Origin: Pseudomonadota bacterium | GTDB lineage: Bacteria > Pseudomonadota > Gammaproteobacteria > Burkholderiales > Ferrovaceae | Reading direction: 5' to 3' | DNA length: 5,188 bases | Assembly: GCA_021828745.1 (NCBI GenBank) | Contig: JAJZDE010000093.1 | Coordinates: forward strand, 1-5,188 | Shown here: in pieces, positions 1 to 5,188 of the stretch | How the letters are laid out: the number at the start of each line of letters is the position of its first letter | Position numbering within the stretch: the first letter of the stretch is position 1 | Notes under the pieces: model-generated | Told to the model about the DNA's origin: nothing | The model's database searches: none | The model's input: only the letters and a program-made list of their open reading frames with translations | Made by a program: the position numbers and the translations under genes

Positions 1-141
1 ACAGACATGTACCCTGGCATGGCCAAAGTGGCCAGAGAGGAAGGCTTTGACGAAATTGCCGACTGGTTTGAAACGCTGGCCAAGGCGGAACGCTCCCATG
101 CCAATCGTTTCAGTCAGGCCTTGAACAATCTGGTGGACTGA
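1..141 (+). CDS. Rubrerythrin, C-terminal part (5' end outside window)
   Basis: This is the last 46 codons of a rubrerythrin, a ferritin-like di-iron protein that typically reduces hydrogen peroxide in the cytoplasm. The visible part opens with [16 protein letters not shown], a hallmark of the third helix of the ferritin-like fold. It continues through [17 protein letters not shown], which holds the ExxH iron-ligand pair (E30 and H33 of the visible fragment) on the last helix. The protein stops 13 residues after that histidine, so there is no C-terminal rubredoxin domain with CxxCG knuckles. It is therefore a short form, or has its rubredoxin part at the unseen N-terminus. The stop is TGA at 139-141. 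The next gene starts 16 bp later with no terminator between, which suggests one transcript. Family assignment is firm. The subtype and electron donor cannot be seen, although the adjoining Fe-S protein is a plausible partner (inference). Confidence 0.9.
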   Translation, partial: TDMYPGMAKVAREEGFDEIADWFETLAKAERSHANRFSQALNNLVD

Positions 142-146
142 CCGAT

Positions 147-153
147 AAGGAAG
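147..153 (+). promoter_or_regulatory. Ribosome binding site of the Fe-S protein gene
   Basis: AAGGAAG lies 4 bp before the ATG at 158. It supports that start over the internal ATG at 251, which is also preceded by a purine-rich run (GAAGGGGAA). The residues between the two ATGs (EAPIRHPVPWKGADFWD) resemble the conserved N-terminus I know from this family, so the upstream start is preferred. Confidence 0.7.
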
Positions 154-157
154 ATTC

Positions 158-1489
158 ATGACTGGCGAAGGTAATCTGGAAGCACCCATTCGACATCCGG
201 TGCCCTGGAAAGGTGCCGACTTTTGGGACAGGGGGCAGACTGAAGGGGAAATGAACCGCATCTTTGACATTTGTCAGGGGTGTCGCCGTTGTTTCAGTTT
301 GTGTCAGGCTTTCCCATTATTGTTCGATGCCGTGGATGCCACGCCTTCTGGAAAGGTCGAGGAGGTTGCCAGCAAAGTCATGTGGGATGTGGTGGATCAC
401 TGTTATCTCTGTGATCTGTGCTACATGACCAAGTGCCCCTATACGCCCCCTCACCCCTTCAATCTGGATTTTCCTCATACCATGCTGCGGGCCAAGGCCA
501 TCCAGTTTCGTGCAGGTAAAACCAGATGGCGCGACAAACTGTTGGCCAGTACGGATGCCCTGGGCAGACTGGCGACGATTCCCATCGTGGTGGACGTGGT
601 GAATGCGGTCAACCAATCCGGTTTCGCACGCACGATCATGCATCATACCCTGGGGATTCATCGGGACCGGCTTTTGCCGGTCTACGCTTCTCCTCCGTTA
701 CGTCGACGTGTCGTACCCAACGAAAACTTTACGCCTCGTCCGGGCGTGCGCACGCCGGGAAAAGTGGCGCTGTTCACTACATGTTATGCCAATTTCAATG
801 AACCGGGCATTGGTTTGGATCTGCTGAAAATCCTTGAACACAATGAAATTCCTGTCCGGTGGGTGACGCAGGAAAAATGTTGTGGCATGCCCCGCCTCGA
901 ATTGGGCGATCTGGCCGGGGTCGAAGTTCTGAAGAACCAGAATATTCCCGTACTGGATGCGCTGGCGCAGGAGGGTTATGCCTTGCTGGCGCCGGTTCCT
1001 TCCTGTGTGCTGATGTTCAAGCAGGAATTACCCTTGTTGTTCCCTGAGGATGAAGCGGTTGCGCGAGTGGCTCGGGCCTTTTTCGATCCCTTTGAATATT
1101 TTATGGACCGTCATGGGGAAGGATTGTGGAAGACGGATTTCTCCCGGGCGCTGGGACGGGTCTCCTACCATGTGCCGTGCCATCTGCGGGTGCAGAACAT
1201 CGGGTTGCGTACCCGCGATCTCTTGCAGATGATTCCGGGGACCACGGTGACAACCGTGGAACGCTGCTCCGGTCATGATGGAACCTGGGGAGTTAAAGTG
1301 GAGTTTTTCGAGGCTTCCATGAAAATCGGCAAACCGGTATTCAGTCGGATGAAAGAGGCCGAACCGGATGTGGTGGTTTCGGATTGCCCCATCGCAACCC
1401 GGCATATCGTCCAGGGGATGAGTGAGGCGGTGGCGCAGGCGCATCCCTTGACGTTGCTGCGTCGTGCTTATGGATTGCCGGAGGAATGA
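158..1489 (+). CDS. Heterodisulfide reductase/GlpC-type iron-sulfur protein with CCG domains
   Basis: This is a 443-residue soluble electron-transfer protein; no membrane segment is evident. An N-terminal ferredoxin-like region carries two cysteine clusters. C39-C42-C45-C49 has CX2CX2CX3C spacing. C82-C85-C88-C93 has CX2CX2CX4CP spacing. Together they fit two [4Fe-4S] clusters. Two cysteine-rich CCG-type domains follow. The first has C209, the C241-C242-G-M-P motif and C283. The second has C341, then C370-S-G-H-D-G-T-W-G where CCG would be expected, and C410. Such domains bind a cluster or form a disulfide-active site in HdrB, GlpC and LutA relatives. No GlpA/GlpB-like partner is nearby. The neighbours are a rubrerythrin upstream and DUF3501 downstream, a grouping I recognise from many proteobacteria. 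A role in passing electrons to the rubrerythrin is inference. The gene's end supplies the ribosome binding site of the next gene. The broad family is firm, but the substrate is unknown. Confidence 0.9.
   Translation: MTGEGNLEAPIRHPVPWKGADFWDRGQTEGEMNRIFDICQGCRRCFSLCQAFPLLFDAVDATPSGKVEEVASKVMWDVVDHCYLCDLCYMTKCPYTPPHPFNLDFPHTMLRAKAIQFRAGKTRWRDKLLASTDALGRLATIPIVVDVVNAVNQSGFARTIMHHTLGIHRDRLLPVYASPPLRRRVVPNENFTPRPGVRTPGKVALFTTCYANFNEPGIGLDLLKILEHNEIPVRWVTQEKCCGMPRLELGDLAGVEVLKNQNIPVLDALAQEGYALLAPVPSCVLMFKQELPLLFPEDEAVARVARAFFDPFEYFMDRHGEGLWKTDFSRALGRVSYHVPCHLRVQNIGLRTRDLLQMIPGTTVTTVERCSGHDGTWGVKVEFFEASMKIGKPVFSRMKEAEPDVVVSDCPIATRHIVQGMSEAVAQAHPLTLLRRAYGLPEE
1479..1485 (+). promoter_or_regulatory. 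Ribosome binding site of the DUF3501 gene, inside the upstream gene
   Basis: GGAGGAA overlaps the final codons of the Fe-S protein gene and lies 5 bp before the ATG at 1491. This strong site fixes the start at 1491 rather than the in-frame ATG at 1464, which would lie within the upstream gene. It also implies translational coupling of the two genes. Confidence 0.8.
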
Positions 1490-1490
1490 T

Positions 1491-2075
1491 ATGTCCCTGA
1501 CCCTTGCCGATTTATGGTCGCTGGAAGCCTACGCCCGACAACGTCCGGAGTTTCGGGCGCGGGTCTTGGCTCACAAGAAACAGCGGACTGTCCATGTGGG
1601 GAAACATTTGACCCTGTTGTTTGAAGATCGTCTGACGGTTCAGTATCAGATACAGGAAATGTTGCGTATTGAAAAGATTTTTGAACCCGATGCCATCCAG
1701 GAGGAACTGGCGTCCTACGTTTCCCTGATTCCCGACGGAGATAACTGGAAGGCTACCCTCCTGATCGAATATGCGGAAGTTCCCTTGCGCCAGCGTATGC
1801 TGGTACGCCTCAAAGGGATCGAACGCGCCCTGTGGTTGCAAGTGGAAGGGTTTGAACCGGTATTTCCCGTGGCGGATGAAGACATGGAGCGGGAAAACGC
1901 GGAAAAAACTTCGGCAGTTCATTTTCTGCGTTATACCCTTTCTCCTTCCCAGCGCAGCGCGGTTCGCCGTGGGGCCACGTTGACGGTAGGCGTGAATCAC
2001 CCGGAATATCCGATAATTCATTTTGTCATGGAGGAATCCGTGCGCCAGTCGCTGAGTTCTGATATCACCGCCTGA
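1491..2075 (+). CDS. DUF3501 family protein
   Basis: This is a 194-residue protein of a conserved but uncharacterised family. Recognisable blocks are HVGKHLTLLFEDRLTVQYQI and the EMLRIEKIF that follows (about 35-64), LIPDGDNWKATLLIEY (79-94), VADEDMERENAEKTSAVHFL (127-146) and VNHPEYPIIHF (168-178). It has no cysteine, so it cannot itself hold a cysteine-ligated Fe-S cluster. It has no signal peptide or membrane segment and is probably cytosolic. Conserved acidic residues (ADEDMERE) and histidines could bind metal, but this is speculation. The ATG sits one base after the stop of the Fe-S gene, so the two are almost certainly co-translated. Its job is likely tied to the Fe-S protein or the rubrerythrin upstream. 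I recognise the family from its sequence blocks but know of no demonstrated activity. The length appears normal and the reading frame is intact. Confidence 0.88.
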   Translation: MSLTLADLWSLEAYARQRPEFRARVLAHKKQRTVHVGKHLTLLFEDRLTVQYQIQEMLRIEKIFEPDAIQEELASYVSLIPDGDNWKATLLIEYAEVPLRQRMLVRLKGIERALWLQVEGFEPVFPVADEDMERENAEKTSAVHFLRYTLSPSQRSAVRRGATLTVGVNHPEYPIIHFVMEESVRQSLSSDITA

Positions 2076-2088
2076 TTTCGGGAGGTGG

Positions 2089-2117
2089 TTGCCAGCGCGG
2101 CGCGCTGCACCCATAAT
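2089..2117 (+). promoter_or_regulatory. Predicted sigma70-type promoter for glmS-pyrC
   Basis: TTGCCA (2089-2094) and CATAAT (2112-2117) each match the -35 and -10 consensus at five of six positions, and the spacer is exactly 17 bp. Transcription would start near A2124, giving a leader of about 24 nt. Its position in the only sizeable gap of the window supports it. It is a prediction from sequence alone. Confidence 0.6.
2093..2107. repeat. Perfect inverted repeat in the glmS promoter spacer
   Basis: CAGCGCG-G-CGCGCTG is a 7-bp perfect palindrome around a single central base. It overlaps the end of the -35 element and fills most of the spacer. It could be an operator for a dimeric regulator. 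As RNA it could form a GC hairpin for transcripts from upstream, but no T-run follows, so it is not a standard intrinsic terminator. The regulator, if any, is unknown. Confidence 0.5.
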
Positions 2118-2135
2118 GCCCTGATTCGTTAAAAC

Positions 2136-2144
2136 GGGAGAGGG
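2136..2144 (+). promoter_or_regulatory. Ribosome binding site of glmS
   Basis: GGGAGAGGG ends 3 bp before the ATG at 2148. Its GGGAG part is 7 bp away, a normal distance. It supports the start, which is also required because Cys2 must follow the initiator Met. Confidence 0.7.
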
Positions 2145-2147
2145 ATC

Positions 2148-3977
2148 ATGTGTGGCATCGTGGGAGCATTGGCACGCCGGGACATCGTGCCGATATTGAT
2201 CGAGGGGCTCAAGCGTCTGGAATACCGGGGTTATGATTCGGCGGGCGTGGCGGTGCTGGATTCGGGTCAATTGAAGCGTGTGCGCAGTACGGGCCGGGTC
2301 GGCGAGTTGGCGCGGGAAGTGGCGGCGACGGGACTGGCCGGTCGACTGGGCATCGCGCATACCCGCTGGGCCACTCATGGCGTTCCCAGTATCCGGAATG
2401 CCCATCCCCACCAAAGTTGTGACGGCATGGTGGTCGTGCATAATGGCATCATAGAAAACCATGAATTTCTGCGCCAATTTCTGCAAGCGCAGGAGTATGT
2501 TTTTGAATCTGAAACCGACACAGAGGTGATTGCGCATCTGGTGCATTTTCATGCACGTCAACAGCCCGACCTTGGGCAGGCTTTTCGTGTTGCCCTCGGG
2601 CAATTGGAAGGCGCCTATGCCATCGCCCTGATTTCCCGGACGCATCCTGATCTGCTGCTGGCAGCGCGCAAGGGAAGTCCTCTCCTGTTGGGACTCGGTG
2701 AGGGGGAGATCTTTCTTGCGTCCGATGCGGCGGCTTTGATCGCTCATACCCGGCGCATGCTCTATCTGGAGGACGGGGACGTGGTGGAAATCACTCCCGC
2801 CGGCTATTGCGTGATGACTCTGCAGGGAGAGCCCTTGAATCGCCAGGAACGCATCAGCCAACTTTCACCGGAAACGGCAGAACTCGGTCTTTACGACCAC
2901 TACATGCAAAAGGAGATTGCGGAGCAACCCCGCGCCCTGACGGATACGGTGGAGCCGATTCTGGACCAGGGGTTCACCCCTGATTTGTTTGGTACAGGCG
3001 CTCGGGAATGTTTTTCCGAGGTGCGGAATGTTCTGATATTGGCCTGCGGTACCAGTTATCATGCGGCTCTGGTTGCATGTTACTGGATGGAGGCCATTGC
3101 GCGTGTCCCCTGTCGGGCGGAAATCGCCAGCGAATATCGCTATCGGACTACGGTACCTGATCCGGCAACCCTGGTGGTGACCATTTCCCAGTCGGGAGAA
3201 ACGGCGGATACCCTGGCCGCCTTGAAACATGCTCAATCCCTTGGAATGCACCATTCCCTGGCCATTTGCAATGTGCCGGAAAGTGCATTGGTGCGCCAAT
3301 CCCCATTTTCTTTCCTGACCCGTGCCGGGATGGAAATCGGGGTGGCCTCCACCAAAGCCTTTACCACCCAACTGGTGGCCCTGTTTGCCTTGGCGGTGAC
3401 GTTGGCCAAGACGCGTCAGGTGCTGACCGAAACGGCAGAGGAGTCGTATCTCGATGCGCTGCGACGTCTGCCCAACAAGGTGCAACATGTGTTGAATCTG
3501 GAACCCCAGTTGCGGCTCTGGGCCGAACACTTCTGTCACAAACAGCATGCCCTCTTTCTGGGTCGTGGGGCCCATTACCCCATTGCTCTGGAGGGATCGC
3601 TCAAACTCAAGGAGATTTCCTACATCCACGCTGAAGCCTATGCGGCGGGAGAACTCAAGCATGGACCGCTGGCCCTGGTGGATGGAGACATGCCTGTGGT
3701 GGCCGTGGCGCCCAACGATGATCTGCTCGAGAAACTCAAGTCCAATCTGCAGGAGGTGCGCGCTCGTGGGGGGGAATTGTATGTGTTGGCAGACAATGAC
3801 AGCCGTTTTTCCTCTTCCGAGGGGATTCATGTGATTCGGCTTCCGGACCATGAGGGGATCCTGAGTCCAGTGGTCCACGTGGTGCCTCTGCAACTGCTGG
3901 CCTATCATACCGCGTGCCTGCGAGGAGCCGATGTGGACAAACCCCGCAATTTGGCCAAAAGCGTGACGGTGGAATGA
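2148..3977 (+). CDS. glmS: Glutamine--fructose-6-phosphate aminotransferase (isomerizing)
   Basis: GlmS converts fructose-6-phosphate and glutamine to glucosamine-6-phosphate and glutamate, the first step to UDP-GlcNAc for peptidoglycan and LPS, in the cytosol. The protein is 609 residues, the same as E. coli GlmS. The N-terminal class II glutaminase domain (about 1-240) starts MCGIVGA, with Cys2 as nucleophile after Met removal. It also shows R73 in HTRWATHG, N99-G100 and D124. Two SIS sugar-isomerase domains follow. The first has ACGTSYHA (299-306), SQSGETADT (347-355) and [10 protein letters not shown] (400-409). The second has E489 in [10 protein letters not shown]505 in GELKHGP, and the C-terminal tail [13 protein letters not shown] with K604. 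All catalytic residues known from E. coli are in place. The gene begins after its own predicted promoter, and its stop overlaps or adjoins the start of pyrC. No ribozyme or long leader is possible in the short gap. Confidence 0.98.
   Translation: MCGIVGALARRDIVPILIEGLKRLEYRGYDSAGVAVLDSGQLKRVRSTGRVGELAREVAATGLAGRLGIAHTRWATHGVPSIRNAHPHQSCDGMVVVHNGIIENHEFLRQFLQAQEYVFESETDTEVIAHLVHFHARQQPDLGQAFRVALGQLEGAYAIALISRTHPDLLLAARKGSPLLLGLGEGEIFLASDAAALIAHTRRMLYLEDGDVVEITPAGYCVMTLQGEPLNRQERISQLSPETAELGLYDHYMQKEIAEQPRALTDTVEPILDQGFTPDLFGTGARECFSEVRNVLILACGTSYHAALVACYWMEAIARVPCRAEIASEYRYRTTVPDPATLVVTISQSGETADTLAALKHAQSLGMHHSLAICNVPESALVRQSPFSFLTRAGMEIGVASTKAFTTQLVALFALAVTLAKTRQVLTETAEESYLDALRRLPNKVQHVLNLEPQLRLWAEHFCHKQHALFLGRGAHYPIALEGSLKLKEISYIHAEAYAAGELKHGPLALVDGDMPVVAVAPNDDLLEKLKSNLQEVRARGGELYVLADNDSRFSSSEGIHVIRLPDHEGILSPVVHVVPLQLLAYHTACLRGADVDKPRNLAKSVTVE
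3968..3973 (+). promoter_or_regulatory. Ribosome binding site deciding the pyrC start
   Basis: GGTGGA lies in the last codons of glmS. It directly abuts the ATG at 3974, which is too close, but lies 6 bp before the ATG at 3980, a normal distance. This favours the second ATG. The match to the anti-Shine-Dalgarno sequence is modest, and coupling to glmS termination may supply part of the initiation. Confidence 0.5.
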
Positions 3978-3979
3978 AG

Positions 3980-5038
3980 ATGGAAACATTGACCTTGACC
4001 CGGCCGGATGATTGGCATCTGCATCTGCGCGATGGAGCGATGTTGTGTGCGGTAGTCCAGCCTTCGGCACGGGTATTTGGACGTATTATGGCCATGCCCA
4101 ATCTCAACCCCCCGGTGACCACGGTGGTACGGGCGCACGCTTATCGGGAGCGTATTCTGGCGGCTTTGCCGGAGGATGCAGGGTGTACCCCGCTGCTCTC
4201 CCTGTATCTGACGGAATCGACGGCACCGGACGAAGTGGAAGCTGCGCGGGCCAGTGGGTTCGTGGTGGGCTTCAAGTACTATCCGCAAGGAGCTACGACG
4301 CATTCGGATGCGGGGGTGCGCGACCTGAAGCGGTGTGACGGGGTGTTGAGGGCTTTGGCGGAGACAGGGATTCCTCTGCAGGTACATGGGGAAGTGACCG
4401 ATCCCGGCGTGGATGTTTTTGACCGTGAGGCCGTATTCATCGAGCGTGAGTTGATCCCCTTGCTGGACCGTCATCCGGATTTGCGCGTGGTGTTTGAACA
4501 CATCACCACGCGCGCCGCCGTGGATTTCGTTCGGCAAGCTGGTGCCGGGGTGGCGGCGACGGTGACCCCCCAGCATTTGCTCTATAACCGAAATGCACTG
4601 TTTCAAGGCGGAATTCGGCCCCATTACTACTGCCTGCCGGTGCTCAAGCGGGAAGAGCATCGTCAGGCATTGTGTGACATCGTGGCCAAGGGACATCCTC
4701 GTTTTTTTCTGGGGACCGACAGCGCGCCCCATGAACGGCAGAGCAAGGAAACCGCCTGCGGTTGTGCCGGTATCTACAGTGCACCGGTGGCATTGCCGTT
4801 TTACGCGCAGGTATTCGATGCCCTGGGGGCATTGGACAAACTGGAAGGATTTGCCAGTCATTTCGGGGCCGATTTCTACCGGGTACCCCGTAATTCCGAA
4901 TCGGTGACCCTGATTCGCCAACCCTGGACGGTGCCTCTTACCCAAGGCTTTGAAGACCAAACCCTGGTTCCTCTGGGTGCGGGAGAAATTCTGGGCTGGC
5001 AGGTGCTTCCCTCTGGTAGAATGGGGCGGGGAAGTTGA
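3980..5038 (+). CDS. pyrC: Dihydroorotase, class II (E. coli PyrC type)
   Basis: PyrC cyclises N-carbamoyl-aspartate to dihydroorotate in de novo pyrimidine synthesis, in the cytosol. The protein is 352 residues from this start, against about 348 in E. coli, and the similarity is clear along its whole length. Zinc-site residues are all visible: H13 and H15 in DWHLHLRDG, the lysine to be carboxylated K99 in GFKYYP, H136 in VHGEVTD, H174 in FEHITT and D247 in GTDSAPH. The active-site loop region TPQHLLYNRNALF (196-208) is present. The start at 3980 has better ribosome binding site spacing. The ATG at 3974, two codons upstream, would overlap the glmS stop as ATGA and is a real alternative. Either way it is coupled to glmS. 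The C-terminus carries a tail of about ten residues after GWQV, ending GRMGRGS, that E. coli PyrC lacks. This tail is encoded by what looks like the rnpB promoter. Confidence 0.97.
   Translation: METLTLTRPDDWHLHLRDGAMLCAVVQPSARVFGRIMAMPNLNPPVTTVVRAHAYRERILAALPEDAGCTPLLSLYLTESTAPDEVEAARASGFVVGFKYYPQGATTHSDAGVRDLKRCDGVLRALAETGIPLQVHGEVTDPGVDVFDREAVFIERELIPLLDRHPDLRVVFEHITTRAAVDFVRQAGAGVAATVTPQHLLYNRNALFQGGIRPHYYCLPVLKREEHRQALCDIVAKGHPRFFLGTDSAPHERQSKETACGCAGIYSAPVALPFYAQVFDALGALDKLEGFASHFGADFYRVPRNSESVTLIRQPWTVPLTQGFEDQTLVPLGAGEILGWQVLPSGRMGRGS
4996..5030 (+). promoter_or_regulatory. Predicted rnpB promoter within the pyrC 3' end
   Basis: TAGAAT (5017-5022) matches the -10 consensus at five of six positions. 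It is preceded by TGG, making an extended -10 element. The -35 is weak: CTGGCA (4996-5001) matches four of six but with a 15-bp spacer. The eight bases GGGGCGGG (5023-5030) form a very GC-rich discriminator before the expected RNA 5' end at about 5031. Such a discriminator is typical of stable-RNA promoters under stringent (ppGpp) control. The element lies wholly inside pyrC. Confidence 0.5.
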
Positions 5039-5188
5039 TTGGACAGTCGCCGCGGGATTCATCCCGGGGAGGAAAGTCCGGGCTCCACAGAGCAGGATGC
5101 CGGCTAACGGCCGGAGGTCGCGAGGCCATGGAAAGTGATACAGAGACTTAAACCGCCCAAGCATCCGCAAGGATGACGGCAAGGGTGA
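5031..5188 (+). ncRNA. rnpB: RNase P RNA, bacterial class A, 5' part (3' end outside window)
   Basis: This is the catalytic RNA that trims the 5' leader from pre-tRNAs. The 5' end GAAGTTGATTGGACAGTCGC (5031-5050) aligns with E. coli GAAGCTGACCAGACAGTCGC, covering the P1 and P2 5' strands. The universal core GAGGAAAGTCCGGGCTCC (5069-5086) gives P4. Further hairpins are P3 (5053-5066, TTCA loop), P8 (around CCGGCTAACGGCCGG, 5100-5114), P9 (GGTC/GGCC with a GCGA tetraloop, 5116-5127) and P12 (CATCC/GGATG with a GCAA tetraloop, 5162-5175). ACAGAGA (5140-5146), AAACCGCC (5150-5157) and AGGGTGA (5182-5188) are the expected conserved strings. The 5' end is set by analogy with E. coli and overlaps the last 8 bases of pyrC. 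P3 is notably short. More than half of the RNA lies beyond the window. Confidence 0.96.

Noticed and set aside
251..1489. Later start (ATG 251) for the Fe-S protein
   Set aside because: A purine-rich run precedes it, but the 31 upstream residues look family-conserved and ATG 158 has its own ribosome binding site.
1464..1490. Earlier start (ATG 1464) for DUF3501
   Set aside because: It would add nine unrelated residues overlapping the upstream gene. ATG 1491 has a strong GGAGGAA site, and the family N-terminus begins there.
2081..2120. Intrinsic terminator for the DUF3501 operon
   Set aside because: The GC hairpin at 2093-2107 has a one-base centre and is followed by CACCCATAAT, not a T-run. 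Promoter and operator is the better reading.
2076..2147. glmS ribozyme or other leader riboswitch
   Set aside because: The gap is only 72 bp and the predicted leader about 24 nt. The glmS ribozyme is much longer and belongs mainly to Gram-positive bacteria. No conserved core is visible.
1512..4070. Long minus-strand open frames (449 and 401 codons) opposite DUF3501 and glmS
   Set aside because: Both are the same antisense frame, split by one stop at 2865-2867, and aligned codon-for-codon with DUF3501 and glmS. Stops there need TTA, CTA or TCA sense codons, which are rare in these GC-rich genes. The proteins show low-complexity, His/Arg/Gln-rich composition and no recognisable motif.
3905..5182. 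425-codon minus-strand open frame opposite pyrC and rnpB
   Set aside because: It is the codon-aligned antisense of pyrC and runs on through the structured rnpB RNA. It has the same codon-bias explanation and no recognisable protein features.
1..5188. CRISPR array, insertion sequence, tRNA, phage or toxin-antitoxin genes
   Set aside because: No direct-repeat arrays, terminal inverted repeats, tRNA-like folds or matching proteins were seen. All coding space is taken by intact housekeeping or redox genes.

Overview
The window reads as an ordinary bacterial chromosome segment with no mobile DNA. All genes lie on the + strand and are tightly packed. Protein similarity by eye (a rubrerythrin / CCG iron-sulfur protein / DUF3501 cassette, a 609-residue GlmS, an E. 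coli-like class II PyrC, a class A RNase P RNA) points to a proteobacterium. My best guess is a betaproteobacterial or Acidithiobacillus-like lineage, perhaps an iron or sulfur oxidiser, but the lineage is inferred and not shown.

Layout. Positions 1-141 are the 3' end of a rubrerythrin gene. It is followed after 16 bp by an Fe-S protein of the heterodisulfide-reductase/GlpC type (158-1489), and then almost directly by a DUF3501 gene (1491-2075). These three look like one operon with a redox or peroxide-stress theme. A 72-bp gap (2076-2147) holds a good sigma70-type promoter with a perfect palindrome in its spacer. Next come glmS (2148-3977) and pyrC (start 3980, or 3974 with a 4-bp overlap; stop 5036-5038). 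The window ends in the 5' part of rnpB, the RNase P RNA (from about 5031), which runs off the right edge.

How the genes work together. GlmS makes glucosamine-6-phosphate. PyrC supplies the pyrimidine pathway that ends in UTP. Both products are needed for UDP-GlcNAc, so their coupling makes metabolic sense. The most unusual local feature is the pyrC/rnpB junction. The rnpB promoter appears to lie inside the last codons of pyrC, and the pyrC stop codon lies inside the first helix of RNase P RNA.

I found no undescribed system with strong support. The least understood part is the rubrerythrin/Fe-S/DUF3501 cassette, whose biochemical role is not known to me. There are no gene-free stretches over 300 bp.
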